DNA of 64,000 nucleotides from Solirubrobacteraceae bacterium. Its GTDB lineage: Bacteria > Actinomycetota > Thermoleophilia > Solirubrobacterales > Solirubrobacteraceae. The notes beneath the pieces were generated by a model. It was not told where the DNA came from, did no database searches, and worked only from the letters and a program-made list of their open reading frames with translations. A program made the translations under genes and the position numbers. The DNA is taken from assembly GCA_030690545.1 (NCBI GenBank), contig JAUYGN010000010.1:19812-83811 (forward strand), written 5' to 3'. The first letter of the stretch is position 1; the number at the start of each line of letters is the position of its first letter. Below, piece after piece: positions 36,001-45,230 of the stretch.

Positions 36001-36804
36001 ATGGCGAGGATGAAGCGCAGCGAGCAGCTCGCGGCGATGGGCAGCGGCGGCCGGGACGAGCGCCCGGCGCAGCACTTCGACGAGTTCCACGAGCGCTCGC
36101 GCACGAAGGAGCCCGACTACGCCTACGAGATCGTGCGCGTCCTGACCGGCTTGTGGGCATTGACGTTCTTTCGCACGCGGACGATCTCCAGTGAGAAGGT
36201 CCCGCAGAGCGGCCCGGTCATCCTGGCGCCCAACCACGGGTCGTTCATGGACCACTTCTTCCTCGCCGCGTTCATCCGCCGCAAGGTGCAGTTCATGGCG
36301 AAGTCCCAGCTCTTCCAGCCGCCGCTGCAGTACGTCTACTCGCACGGCGGCGTCTTTCCGCTGCGCCGCGGCCATCGCGACGACGAGGCGTTCGTCACGG
36401 CGCGCGCGATCCTCGAGCGCGGCGGCACCGTCGCGATGTACTGCGAGGGCACGCGCTCGCGCGACGGCAAGCTCTCGCAGCGTCCCAAGCCGGGCATCGG
36501 GCGCCTCGCGCTGGAGACCGGCGCGCCGATCGTGCCGGTCGCGATCCACGGCTCGGCGAAGGTGCGCAACTGGCGCAGGGGGCAGTTTCCCAAGGTCACC
36601 GTCCAGTACGGCGATCCGATCCGCTACGAGGCCGTCGAGACCCCGACGCGCGACCAGCAGATGAGCGTCGCCGAGGAGATCTTCGGCGAGATCCGCGTCC
36701 TGTACTCGGGACTCGAGACGCTTGGTCGCAAGGGCGTCCTGCAGCGCGTGCGCGAGCAGCGCCGCCTCGAGCGGCGCGGCAAGAAGCGCGCCGCGACGGC
36801 GTAG
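36001..36804 (+). CDS. 1-acyl-sn-glycerol-3-phosphate acyltransferase (PlsC family)
   Basis: 267 aa. The HX4D catalytic motif is NHGSFMDHF, followed by FPLRRGHRDDEAF and the glycerophosphate-binding EGTRSRDGKL, then IVPVAIHGSAK. One hydrophobic stretch (about 47-58) may dip into the membrane. It should acylate lysophosphatidic acid. TAAGGT (35989-35994), overlapping the glpK stop, stands 6 bases before the ATG, so it may have its own leaderless promoter. The Arg/Lys-rich C-terminus is unusual for the family. Confidence 0.88.
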   Translation: MARMKRSEQLAAMGSGGRDERPAQHFDEFHERSRTKEPDYAYEIVRVLTGLWALTFFRTRTISSEKVPQSGPVILAPNHGSFMDHFFLAAFIRRKVQFMAKSQLFQPPLQYVYSHGGVFPLRRGHRDDEAFVTARAILERGGTVAMYCEGTRSRDGKLSQRPKPGIGRLALETGAPIVPVAIHGSAKVRNWRRGQFPKVTVQYGDPIRYEAVETPTRDQQMSVAEEIFGEIRVLYSGLETLGRKGVLQRVREQRRLERRGKKRAATA

Positions 36805-36913
36805 CCGCTCGCCGTCGGCAACCGGACCCGATCATCGCAGCCCGGTCTCGGGGCGCGGATAGCCTCCTGATCTCGATGACCGTCACGCTGCTCACCTCTC
36901 GCGCGCCGCGGCG

Positions 36914-37507
36914 ATGAACATGGGTGCGGTCAGAGCGGCGGCGGCGGTGTTCGCGCTCGGGGTGCTCGTCGTCTGGCTGGTCACGCCGATCGGCAACGCG
37001 TGCCCCGACGTCAACCGGCTGCCGGCCGGCAGCTCGGGCTCCTCGTCACCCTCGTTCACCCCGCCGCTGACGCGCACCTGCACGTACAGCACCGCGGACG
37101 GCACGCAGGCGCGCCGGCGCTACGTGCCGGTCGTCGACTGGCTCGTGCTCGCCGTCGTCGCCGGCGTGACCGGGGTGGGGGTGGGGCTGATCGGACCGGC
37201 GGCGCCGGGGACTGCCCGCACTCCCGAGTCGCGGACGGCGCCCGAGGCGCGGTCCGAGGGGACGTCCAACGCGCGTCGCGCGACGCCGTTCGCGCTGACG
37301 CTGCGAGACCGGCGCGCGCGGGACCCCGAGCGCGAGCGTGCCGTGCGACCGCCGTCCGCACCCTCCGCGCCGCGGACGCCGCCGTCAGCCAACCCCGAGC
37401 AGGCGGACGGCGAGCAGAGCGTGCGCGCCGCCGAGGAGCGTGAGCGTGCCGCTGCCGAGCGCGAGCGGGCGCGCCGGGAGCGGGCGAAGCGTCGCGGGCG
37501 CGGCTGA
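36914..37507 (+). CDS. hypothetical two-helix membrane protein with charged tail
   Basis: 197 aa, family not recognised. Membrane helices at about 5-25 and 72-95 flank a short loop with two Cys (NACPDVN, RTCTYST), which would lie outside and could be disulphide bonded. The C-terminal 100 residues are disordered and very rich in Arg, Glu and Ala, ending in a predicted helix (EERERAAAERERARRERAK). Coding bias fits the neighbours. No Shine-Dalgarno sequence is seen; the second Met (36920) is an equal candidate for the start. Confidence 0.6.
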   Translation: MNMGAVRAAAAVFALGVLVVWLVTPIGNACPDVNRLPAGSSGSSSPSFTPPLTRTCTYSTADGTQARRRYVPVVDWLVLAVVAGVTGVGVGLIGPAAPGTARTPESRTAPEARSEGTSNARRATPFALTLRDRRARDPERERAVRPPSAPSAPRTPPSANPEQADGEQSVRAAEERERAAAERERARRERAKRRGRG

Positions 37508-37565
37508 CCCGCGGAGCGCGGGCGCTGACGTCGCGTGGGCCGCTCGGCGGCTGCCGGCGTCCGGC

Positions 37566-37934
37566 TCAGCGCGCCCAGGGCACTTCGACGGAGTCCTCCT
37601 GCGGCGCGTCGCGGGCGACGACGTACTCGGCGGTCTCGGTCTCCGACGGGTTCTCGAGCAGGTGCGTCTCGCGCGGAGGGACGTAGACGAGGTCGCCGGG
37701 CTCGAGCAGGATGCCGTGCTCGAGCTCCTCGCCCCAGCGCACGTGCAGGCACCCGCCGAGCATGTAGACGGCCGACTCGCAGTCGGCGTGGAAGTGCGGC
37801 CGCGACTGCGCGCCCGGCGGGACGCGGTAGACGCCCATGTAGATGTTCGTCGCCGCGGTCGTGTTCTGCGACACCTCGGCGCCCACGACGCCACGCTGGA
37901 CTCCATGCTCCGCTCGGGACTTGACGATCTGCAC
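37566..37934 (-). CDS. single-domain cupin protein
   Basis: 122 aa. Cupin_2 barrel: motif 1 PHFHADCESAVYMLGG (metal-binding His, Glu) and motif 2 LEPGDLVYVPPRETHLLEN. Small cupins of this kind can be metal-dependent enzymes or sugar sensors; none can be chosen. Starts with GTG; TAGTCT lies 7 bases before it on the minus strand. Confidence 0.8.
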   Translation of the reverse strand: MQIVKSRAEHGVQRGVVGAEVSQNTTAATNIYMGVYRVPPGAQSRPHFHADCESAVYMLGGCLHVRWGEELEHGILLEPGDLVYVPPRETHLLENPSETETAEYVVARDAPQEDSVEVPWAR

Positions 37935-38098
37935 GGCGCAGAGACTACTCTCAGATCAGATTGTCGGAAACCCGCAGAGCGGAAACTCGACGTTCTGAGG
38001 TGCGCGTGTCCAGTCCGGCCGCGCGAGCGGTGTCGCGTTCGCGCCGACAGTCAGCGCGAACGCGATGCGGCTCGGTCCGCTGCGGGGCGCTGGGCGCG

Positions 38099-38926
38099 CT
38101 ACGTCGTCATGCCCGTGAACTGCCCGCCGGTGACGTTCAGCGTCTGGCCGTGCACGTAGTTCGACCACGGCGAGCAGAGGAAGAAGACGCCGCCGGCGGC
38201 CTCCTGCGCGGTGCCGGGGCGACCGAGCGGGATGACGTAGTTGGCCATCGCGCGCATCTGCTCGGGGATTCCGAGCTGGACGGTCTCGCCGCCGACCTCG
38301 ATCGTGTTGTCGTCGACCTTGGCCGCCGTCAGGCGGGTGTCGATGAAGCCGAAGGCGACCGCGTTGACGTTGATCTTGAACCGGCCCCACTCCTTGGCCA
38401 GCGTCTTCGTCAGGCCGACGACGGCCGCCTTGCCGGCGGCGTAGTTGGCCTGCCCGGCGTTGCCCATCGTGCCCGAGATCGAGGAGACGTTGACGACCTT
38501 GCGAAAGACCTCGACGCCCGCCTCGCGCTCCTTCTTCGCCGGCTCGCGCAGGTGCGCAGCGGCGGCGCGCAGGACGCGGAAGGGGACGACGGCGTGGATG
38601 TCGAGCATTCGCTGGAAGGCGTCGTCGGACATCTTGTGGACCATGCCGTCGATCGTGTAGCCGGCGTTGTTGACGACGATGTCGAGCTTGCCCCAGGCGT
38701 CGACCGCCGTCCGCACGAGCTCGTCGCAGGCGCCCGACGCGGTCAGGTCGCCGCCGTAGACGACGGTCTCGCCGGCGATCTCGGAAGCCGTCTGCTCGGC
38801 GACGTCGCCGTCGAGGTCGTTGATCAGGACCTTCGCGCCGTGCTCTGAGAGCAGCTCTGCGGTCGCGCGGCCGATGCCTCGTGCCGAACCGGTGACGATC
38901 GCGACCTTGCCGTCCAGAACTCCCAT
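38099..38926 (-). CDS. FabG-like short-chain dehydrogenase
   Basis: 275 aa. NAD(P)-binding TGSARGIG (about 11-18), NNAG, and the catalytic set Ser (NVSSISG), Tyr-x3-Lys (NYAAGKAAVV). A Trp-Gly-rich C-terminus ending GQTLNVTGGQFTGM fits 3-oxoacyl-ACP/CoA reductase-like enzymes; the insert after ADSRVLR (REPAKKEREAGVEVF) resembles the hydroxyacyl-CoA dehydrogenase type. AAGGAG precedes the ATG at 38926. A TetR-type palindrome lies 38 bases upstream, suggesting acyl-CoA-linked control. Confidence 0.85.
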   Translation of the reverse strand: MGVLDGKVAIVTGSARGIGRATAELLSEHGAKVLINDLDGDVAEQTASEIAGETVVYGGDLTASGACDELVRTAVDAWGKLDIVVNNAGYTIDGMVHKMSDDAFQRMLDIHAVVPFRVLRAAAAHLREPAKKEREAGVEVFRKVVNVSSISGTMGNAGQANYAAGKAAVVGLTKTLAKEWGRFKINVNAVAFGFIDTRLTAAKVDDNTIEVGGETVQLGIPEQMRAMANYVIPLGRPGTAQEAAGGVFFLCSPWSNYVHGQTLNVTGGQFTGMTT

Positions 38927-38963
38927 GCGATGCGCTCCTTGTCGTGGTTTGCGCGCGCACGAT

Positions 38964-38989
38964 ATCGACTGGCTGACTGGCCAGTCGAT
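38964..38989. promoter_or_regulatory. TetR-type operator palindrome between two dehydrogenase genes
   Basis: ATCGACTGGC and GCCAGTCGAT form a perfect inverted repeat with 6 bases between; the inner GACTGGCCAGTC (38975-38986) is itself a perfect 12-bp palindrome. It matches the site at 50477-50492 at 13 of 16 positions. It lies between the divergent starts at 38926 and 39119. Confidence 0.6.
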
Positions 38990-39118
38990 GTCTGCCCGGG
39001 GGGTCTGCGCCCCGTCGGCGCCGGCGCCGGTGCGTCGAATGACTCGCGCCACACGCGAACGATTCGACACACCTCGGCACGATGAAGCCGGGTCCGCCGA
39101 GCCCGTAGCCTGCTGAGC

Positions 39119-39886
39119 ATGATCGCGCTCATCACCGGCGCCTCGAGCGGGATCGGCGCGGCCACCGCCCGCCGCCTGGCTCGCGAGCCCGGAACGCAGC
39201 TCGTCCTCGTCGCGCGCCGCGAGGAGCGCCTGCGCGCGCTCGCCGCCGAGCTCGCCCCGACGCCGGCGACGATCCTCGCGATCGACCTCACCGACGACGA
39301 TGCGCCGGCACGGATCGCGGCGCACGTCGAGCAGGAGCACGGCCGCCTGGACCTGCTCGTCAACAACGCCGGCGCCGCCTGGCGCGGGACGTTCGGCGAG
39401 GCCGGCTGGGAGAACGTGCGCCGCCACATGGAGCTGAACTTCGACGCCCAGGTGCGCGTGACCGAAGCGCTGCTGGCGCTGATTCGCCGCAGCGCGCCGA
39501 GCGCGATCGTCAACGTCGCGAGCACCGCCGGGCGCGTCAGCCGCGCGCGCACCGGCGCCTACTCGGCGAGCAAGTTCGCGCTCGCCGGCTGGACCGACGC
39601 GCTGCACCTCGAGGAGGCCGTCCACGGCGTCCACGTCGGCCTCGTGCTGCCGGGCTTCGTCGCGACCGAGGGCTTCCCGCAGCGCCAGCTCGTCGACCGG
39701 CGCCTGACGCGCTGGATCGTCTCCACTCCCGAGAAGGTCGCCGAGGCGATCGTCCAGGCGGGACCCGGCGGCCGCGCCGAGCGCTATGTGCCGCGCCCGT
39801 ACTGGCTCGCGGCGACGGCGCGCGTCGTGCTGCCGGCCGCGGTGCGGCGGGCGACGCGCGGCAGCGCGCCGCCCGCGGACTTGTAG
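39119..39886 (+). CDS. short-chain dehydrogenase/reductase
   Basis: 255 aa, classical SDR: TGASSGIGAATA, NNAGAAWRG, Ser in NVASTAG, YSASK. The final 40 residues are Arg-rich and resemble the SDR type found next to lipid genes (DltE/YqjQ-like). It heads the operon SDR-enoyl-CoA hydratase-ureohydrolase (9-base gap, then a 16-base overlap). TAGCCT ends 7 bases before the ATG (leaderless). Substrate unknown, probably a lipid-derived alcohol or ketone. Confidence 0.85.
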   Translation: MIALITGASSGIGAATARRLAREPGTQLVLVARREERLRALAAELAPTPATILAIDLTDDDAPARIAAHVEQEHGRLDLLVNNAGAAWRGTFGEAGWENVRRHMELNFDAQVRVTEALLALIRRSAPSAIVNVASTAGRVSRARTGAYSASKFALAGWTDALHLEEAVHGVHVGLVLPGFVATEGFPQRQLVDRRLTRWIVSTPEKVAEAIVQAGPGGRAERYVPRPYWLAATARVVLPAAVRRATRGSAPPADL

Positions 39887-39895
39887 ATTGCGCTC

Positions 39896-40678
39896 GTGAC
39901 CTACGAGACGCTGCGCTACGAGGTCGCCGACGCCGTCGCGACGATCGCGCTCGACCAGCCGCAGACGCGCAACGCGCTCTCCGACGGGCTGCTCGACGAG
40001 CTGCTCGCCGCGCTCCAGGCAGCCCGCAACGACGAGGCCGTCCGCGTCGTCGTGCTCGCCTCCACGCACGAGACCGTCTTCTCCAGCGGCGGCGACCTCG
40101 CGGGCTTCGCCGCCGACGACGAGCTCGTCGATCGCCACGCCGCCAACGACCGCTTCCCGCGCCTGTTCTCACTGATCGGCGAGCTCGGCAAACCGGTCGT
40201 CTGCGCCGCCGGTGGCCACGTGCTGGCCGGCGCGCTCGGGCTGGCGCTCGCCTGCGACCTCGTGATCGCCTCCGAGGATGCGACCTTCGGCACGCCGGAG
40301 ATCAACGTCGGCCTGTTTCCGTTCATGGTCAGCGCGCTCGTCGCACGCCACGTCGGGCGCAAGCAGATGACCGAGCTGCTGCTGCTCGGCCGGCGCATCG
40401 ACGCGCACGAGGCGCACCGGCTGGGCCTCGTCAACCGCGTCGTCGCGCCCGGCGAGCTCGACGCGGCGGTCGCCGACTGGGCGGCTCAGCTGGCGGCCAA
40501 GTCGCCGCTGCTGATGAGACTCGGCAAGGACGCGCTCCACGCCCAGCAGGACATGGCGCTGCGCGAGGCGCTCGAGTACCTGCGCGCGCAGCTGACGCTG
40601 GCCCAGTCCACGCAGGACGCGCATGAGGGCATCGCCGCCTTTCGCGAGCGCCGGGAGCCGCAGTGGAAAGGCAGCTAG
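39896..40678 (+). CDS. enoyl-CoA hydratase/isomerase family protein
   Basis: 260 aa. Crotonase fold with the oxyanion-hole loop FSSGGDLAGF and the second loop GGHVLAGALGLALACDLVIA; an acidic residue sits in GTPEINVGLFP. It should act on an enoyl-CoA or related thioester in fatty-acid breakdown. GTG start 9 bases after the SDR gene; the end overlaps the next gene by 16 bases. The exact reaction cannot be set. Confidence 0.87.
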   Translation: MTYETLRYEVADAVATIALDQPQTRNALSDGLLDELLAALQAARNDEAVRVVVLASTHETVFSSGGDLAGFAADDELVDRHAANDRFPRLFSLIGELGKPVVCAAGGHVLAGALGLALACDLVIASEDATFGTPEINVGLFPFMVSALVARHVGRKQMTELLLLGRRIDAHEAHRLGLVNRVVAPGELDAAVADWAAQLAAKSPLLMRLGKDALHAQQDMALREALEYLRAQLTLAQSTQDAHEGIAAFRERREPQWKGS

Positions 40679-41406
40679 CCGCGCTGCTGTGCCGCACGTC
40701 CGATCGCGCTGGCGACGCCGCGACCGGCACGCGCGAGCTCGCCGAGCTGCTCGGCGCGCGGATCATCGGCACGCCGGGGACGCCACAGGCGCTGGCCTTC
40801 GAGGACGACCTGCGCCGGTCGCGCGGCTGCCTGCTGGAAGCCGGCGGCCAGGTCGACGACGCGCTCGATGCCGGACGGATGCCGATCCTGCTCGCCGGCG
40901 AGTGCTCGATCTGCGTCGCGACGCTGCCCGTCGTCGCGCGCCACCGGCCCGCGGCGCGCGTGCTCTGGCTCGACGCCCACGCGGACTTCAACACGCCCGT
41001 GACGACCGCCAGTCGCCATCTCGCCGGGATGTGCCTGGCGGGCGCCTGCGGGCTCTGGGACACGGGCTTCGGCGCGGGGCTCGATCCGGCGCGCGTGATC
41101 ATGTTCGGCGTGCGCGACGTGGAGGGCGGCGAGCGCGTCGCGCTCGACCGCGCCGGCGTCTACCGGCTCGAGCAGCCCGCGCAGCTGGAGGGGATGGAGC
41201 TCTTCGTGCACATCGATCTCGACGTGCTCGACCCGGAGGCGCATCCGGCGAGCTTCCCCGCCCCCGGCGGCCTGGCGCCGGAGGCGCTGCTCGAGCTGCT
41301 CGCCTACGTCGACGGCGCCGCGACGATCGTCGGCGCCGAGATCACGTCGGCTGCGCCGGGCTACGCGCGGGTGGCGGCGACGGCGATCGCACCGCTGCTG
41401 GCGTAG
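40663..41406 (+). CDS. ureohydrolase (arginase)-fold protein with an altered metal site
   Basis: 247 aa, shorter than agmatinase. The DAHADFNTP and HIDLDVLDP blocks keep four metal-binding positions, and the late Glu (VGAEITSAAPG) is present. But the first block, normally GGDHS, reads AGECS, so its metal-binding His is replaced by Cys. Activity may be lost or changed. It is the third gene of the operon and overlaps the enoyl-CoA hydratase by 16 bases. Confidence 0.78.
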   Translation: MERQLAALLCRTSDRAGDAATGTRELAELLGARIIGTPGTPQALAFEDDLRRSRGCLLEAGGQVDDALDAGRMPILLAGECSICVATLPVVARHRPAARVLWLDAHADFNTPVTTASRHLAGMCLAGACGLWDTGFGAGLDPARVIMFGVRDVEGGERVALDRAGVYRLEQPAQLEGMELFVHIDLDVLDPEAHPASFPAPGGLAPEALLELLAYVDGAATIVGAEITSAAPGYARVAATAIAPLLA

Positions 41407-41450
41407 CGCGGGCGCAACGTCGATGCCGGCGGCGACGCCTACGCGGCAGG

Positions 41451-41633
41451 CTACGTCTTGATCTGCTTGGCGTCCTCGGCGTCGTCGTCGTTGGAGTGCA
41501 TGCTCGACAGCGAGTTCTTGAACTCGCGCAGCCCGTGGCCGAGCGACTTGCCGGCCTCGGGGAGGCGCTTGGGCCCAAGCACGATGAGCGCGATGAGGAG
41601 GATGATGACGAGTTGCATGGGTCCGATTGGCAT
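41451..41633 (-). CDS. tatA: twin-arginine translocase subunit TatA
   Basis: 60 aa from the ATG at 41633, which has CAGGAGC 9 bases upstream; a longer reading adds 20 unlikely residues. One membrane helix (LVIILLIALIVLG), the hinge PKRLPE and an amphipathic helix (AGKSLGHGLREFKNSL) are classic TatA, followed by an acidic tail. It builds the pore that exports folded Tat substrates. No tatB or tatC is adjacent. Confidence 0.9.
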   Translation of the reverse strand: MPIGPMQLVIILLIALIVLGPKRLPEAGKSLGHGLREFKNSLSSMHSNDDDAEDAKQIKT

Positions 41634-41744
41634 AGGTCTGAGAGCTCCTGACGGGTCGCCGGCAATGCGGTCGTAGTACGTGTAGCGCATCAACTCGTGA
41701 AACCGATCACTGACGATTGTTAAGGTGCGCTAGCGTCCCGTCGC

Positions 41745-44189
41745 GTGGACGAGCGACCGCTGTGCTACGAGGGATTCGATCCCGCTGAGGAGGGGTTGCG
41801 CGAAGCCCTGACGTCGACCGGCAACGGCTACTTCTGCACGCGCGGCACGGCTGAGTGGGAGGACGCCGGCGGCGTGCACTACCCGGGCACGTACGCCCAT
41901 GGCCTGTACAACCGCGAGACGACGATCATGGGCGGGCGGCCGGTCCTCAACGAGGACCTCGTCAACCTGCCCAACTGGCTCGTGCTGAAGCTCAGGATCG
42001 AGGGCGAGGACGCGTTCGGGCTCGACAACGTCGAGCTGCTGGACTATCGCCACGAGTACGACGTCGCGACGGCGATGGTGATCCGCGAGCTGCGCTTCCG
42101 CGATCGCGGCGGACGCGAGACGTCGCTGCGCAGCCGCCGCTTCGCGAGCATGGCCCACTCCCACCAGGCGGGGATCGAATGGACGATCATCCCGGAGAAC
42201 TGGTCCGGCTCGGTGGAGATCGTCTCCGCGCTCGACGGGCGCGTCACGAACGGCGGCGTCGAGCGCTACGGCGCGCTGGAGGGGCGCCACCTCGACCCGG
42301 TCTCGCCGCGCACGTTCGGCCCCGAGATCGTCGCGCTGCACGTCGAGACGCGTCAGTCGAACATCTACGTCGCCGAGGCGGCGCGCACGCGCGTCTTTCG
42401 CGGCACCGACCAGCTCGACGTCCAGCGCTCGCTCTTCCAGGTCGAGGACTACATCCAGCAGGTGCTGCGCTTCGACGTGCAGCGCGGCGCTGCCATGCGC
42501 GTCGAGAAGCTCGTCTCCTTCTACACGTCGCGCGACCGCGCGATCAACGAGCCACTGACGAACGCCGGCAAGTCCGTCGCGCGCTACCCGGACTTCGAGG
42601 AGGCGCTGCAGCGACATACGCGCGCCTGGGACGAGCTGTGGCGCTCGAGCGACATCACCCTGCCCGGCGACGAGCGCGTCCAGCAGCTGCTGCGTCTGCA
42701 CATCTCGCACATCCTGCAGGTCTGCTCGCTGCACACGACGAACCACGACGCCGGCGTCCCCGCCCGCGGCCTCAACGGCGAGGCCTACCGCGGGCACGTC
42801 TTCTGGGACGAGCTGTACGTCTTTCGCTACCTCACCTCGCGCCTGCCGGAGATCACCCGCGAGCTGCTGATGTATCGCTACCGGCGCCTCGGCGAGGCCC
42901 GCGCGGCCGCGCGCGAGGCCGGCTATGCGGGCGCGATGTTCCCCTGGCAGAGCGGCAGCGACGGCAGCGAGGAGACCCAGGTCGTCCACCTCAACCCCCT
43001 GTCGGGCCACTGGGATCCGGACCTCAGCCACCGCCAGCGCCACGTCAACGCGGCGATCTTCTACAACGTCTGGCACTACCACCAGGCGACCGACGACCTC
43101 GACTTCCTGCGCGACCACGGCGCCGAGATGATGCTCGAGATCGCCCGCTTCTGGGGCTCGATCGCGCACTACGACGCCGACCGCGATCGCTACGAGATCC
43201 ACGGCGTGATGGGTCCCGACGAGTTTCACGAGCAGTACCCGGGCGCGCAGGAGGGCGGGCTGCGCAACAACGCCTACACGAACGTCATGGTGGCGTGGAT
43301 CTGCGAGCAGGCGCAGGTCGTGCTCGGCCTGCTGACCGAGCGCCGCCGCGACACGCTGCGCGCGAAGCTCGGCCTGACCGACGACGAGATCGCCAAGTGG
43401 CAGGCGATGAGCCGCAGGATGTACGTGCCGTTTCACGGCGACGGCATCATCAGCCAGTTCGAGGGCTACGAGGAGCTCGAGGAGCTCGACTGGGACGGCT
43501 ACCGCGCCAAGCACGGCAACATCCAGCGCCTGGACCGGATCCTGCGCGCCGAGGGCGACGATCCGGACCGCTACAAGCTCGCCAAGCAGGCCGATACCGT
43601 GCTGCTGTTCTTCCTCTTCTCCCCGCAGGAGATCGAGCGGCTGTTCGAGCGCCTCGGCTACGACTGGGACCCCGACAGCGCCGCGCGCAACATCGACTAC
43701 TACGACCAGCGCACCTCGCACGGCTCGACCCTGAGCTACATCGCGCACGCCGGCGTGCTCGCCCCGATCGACCCCGAGCGCTCGTGGGAGCGCTTCCTCG
43801 TCGCGCTCGAGAGCGACGTCGGCGACGTCCAGGGCGGCACGACGAAGGAGGGGATCCACCTCGGCGTGATGGCGGGGACGCTGGACCTCGTCCAGCGCGC
43901 GTACACCGGCGCGGAGATCCGCGACGGCGTCCTGTACTTCGCGCCGACGATGACCGAGCGGCTCGACGGGCTCTCCTTCCCGATGCAGGTGCGCGGCACG
44001 CCGATCCGCGTCACGGTCCGAACCGGCGAGCTGACGGTCGTCATCACCGGCGGCTTCAGCCGGGCGATCAAGGTCGCGATCGGCGACGACGTGCGCGAGG
44101 TCGGCGCCGGCGAGCGCTGCACGTTCGTGCTCGGCACGCCGGCCGGAGTCGGCCAGTCCAGCGACAGCGACAGCGAACGGAGCCGGTGA
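41745..44189 (+). CDS. glycoside hydrolase family 65 disaccharide phosphorylase
   Basis: 814 aa, normal for GH65. N-terminal beta-sandwich, then an alpha/alpha barrel with FWDELYVF, the general-acid Glu in MGPDEFHE, and the phosphate-site block TSHGSTLSYIAHAG. GH65 enzymes split trehalose, maltose, kojibiose or nigerose with phosphate to give beta-glucose 1-phosphate. The next gene encodes the matching mutase, which supports phosphorylase over hydrolase. Which disaccharide is used cannot be told. GTG start with TAGCGT 8 bases before it. Confidence 0.88.
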   Translation: MDERPLCYEGFDPAEEGLREALTSTGNGYFCTRGTAEWEDAGGVHYPGTYAHGLYNRETTIMGGRPVLNEDLVNLPNWLVLKLRIEGEDAFGLDNVELLDYRHEYDVATAMVIRELRFRDRGGRETSLRSRRFASMAHSHQAGIEWTIIPENWSGSVEIVSALDGRVTNGGVERYGALEGRHLDPVSPRTFGPEIVALHVETRQSNIYVAEAARTRVFRGTDQLDVQRSLFQVEDYIQQVLRFDVQRGAAMRVEKLVSFYTSRDRAINEPLTNAGKSVARYPDFEEALQRHTRAWDELWRSSDITLPGDERVQQLLRLHISHILQVCSLHTTNHDAGVPARGLNGEAYRGHVFWDELYVFRYLTSRLPEITRELLMYRYRRLGEARAAAREAGYAGAMFPWQSGSDGSEETQVVHLNPLSGHWDPDLSHRQRHVNAAIFYNVWHYHQATDDLDFLRDHGAEMMLEIARFWGSIAHYDADRDRYEIHGVMGPDEFHEQYPGAQEGGLRNNAYTNVMVAWICEQAQVVLGLLTERRRDTLRAKLGLTDDEIAKWQAMSRRMYVPFHGDGIISQFEGYEELEELDWDGYRAKHGNIQRLDRILRAEGDDPDRYKLAKQADTVLLFFLFSPQEIERLFERLGYDWDPDSAARNIDYYDQRTSHGSTLSYIAHAGVLAPIDPERSWERFLVALESDVGDVQGGTTKEGIHLGVMAGTLDLVQRAYTGAEIRDGVLYFAPTMTERLDGLSFPMQVRGTPIRVTVRTGELTVVITGGFSRAIKVAIGDDVREVGAGERCTFVLGTPAGVGQSSDSDSERSR

Positions 44190-44191
44190 CG

Positions 44192-44980
44192 ATGCCCGAG
44201 GGATTTGACGGCGCGATCTTCGACGTCGACGGCGTGCTCGTCGACTCGCCGCACGAGGCGGCCTGGCGCGACGCGATGCGCGAGCTGATGGAGAGCGCCT
44301 GGGCCGACGTTCGCGACCAGACGAGCTGGACCGCAGACGCGTTCACGGCCGAGGTCTATCAGCGCGTCCTGTCGGGCAAGCCGCGGATCGAGGGCGCGCT
44401 CGCCGCGCTGGAGCACTTCGGCGTTCCCGAGCCGTCGACGCGCGTCGACGCCTACGCCGACCACAAGCAGGCGATGGTCGTCGCGCTGATCGAGGCCGGC
44501 AAGTTCGCCGCCTACCCCGACGCGCTGCGCTTCCTGCTCGCGGTCAAGGACGCCGGCATGATCGTCGCCGCCGCTTCGTCGTCGAAGAACGCCGGCCTCT
44601 TCCTGCGCCAGATCCGGCTCGACGCGTTCGCCGAGCAGGAGGGCCTGAGCTACGGCTGGATCGAGCCGGGGCTGACGCTGCTGGAGGCCTTCGACGTCGA
44701 CATCTCGGGCCGCCACTTCGAGCAGGGCAAGCCCCATCCGGAGATCTTCCTGACGGCGGCGCGCGAGCTCGGCATCGGCTCGGTCGCCGCCTTCGTCGTC
44801 GAGGACGCGGTCTCCGGCGTGCAGGCGGCCAAGGCCGGCGGGTTCGCCGCGCTCGGGCTCGCTCGCCACGACGACGAGGCGCTGCTCGCCGGGGCGGACG
44901 CCGACATCGTCGTCAGCACGCTGGACGACATCGACCTCGATGCGCTGTCCGCCGGGCGACTCGTCCGTCGCGTCGGCTGA
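44192..44980 (+). CDS. HAD-family beta-phosphoglucomutase-like protein
   Basis: 262 aa. HAD motifs: FDVDGVLVDSP (nucleophile Asp), AASSSKNA, the Lys in GKPHPEIF, and VVEDAVSGVQAAKAGG. A cap domain follows motif I. It should convert beta-glucose 1-phosphate to glucose 6-phosphate. It starts two bases after the GH65 stop, so the two are co-translated and form a disaccharide-use pair. Confidence 0.87.
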   Translation: MPEGFDGAIFDVDGVLVDSPHEAAWRDAMRELMESAWADVRDQTSWTADAFTAEVYQRVLSGKPRIEGALAALEHFGVPEPSTRVDAYADHKQAMVVALIEAGKFAAYPDALRFLLAVKDAGMIVAAASSSKNAGLFLRQIRLDAFAEQEGLSYGWIEPGLTLLEAFDVDISGRHFEQGKPHPEIFLTAARELGIGSVAAFVVEDAVSGVQAAKAGGFAALGLARHDDEALLAGADADIVVSTLDDIDLDALSAGRLVRRVG

Positions 44981-45230
44981 ACCTGCGCGGCGACCGTCCG
45001 GCCCGGCCGGTGCCCGAACGTCCACGCGCCGGCGCCGCCTCCGGGCTCGCGGTGGACGTACGGGCGTCCTCGCTCGTCTGGCTCAAGCCGCTGGCCGCCG
45101 CTGTCGACAGATGTCGGACGGGAGCATTGAGCCTGACGTCGATCGAGGTCCGCGACAGCGGATCGAGACGGGGAACGCCACCTGAATCCTCCGAACCCAT
45201 CGCGGCGTCCGCGCCGCCAGCGAGGATCGC

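Noticed and set aside
38927..40138. N-terminal extension of the FabG-like gene to 679 codons
   Set aside because: The extension is Arg-rich antisense of the SDR and hydratase genes; AAGGAG and a conserved TGSARGIG start place the gene at 38926.
41629..41640. CATAGGTC at the tatA start as an element copy
   Set aside because: Only one half matches, and it is part of the tatA start codon region.
41730..44980. Very long open frames overlapping the GH65 gene (709 codons minus, 1041 codons plus)
   Set aside because: They are Arg/Ala/Asp-rich shadows caused by GC-rich codons. The 1041-codon frame is real only for its last 262 codons (the mutase-like gene from 44192).
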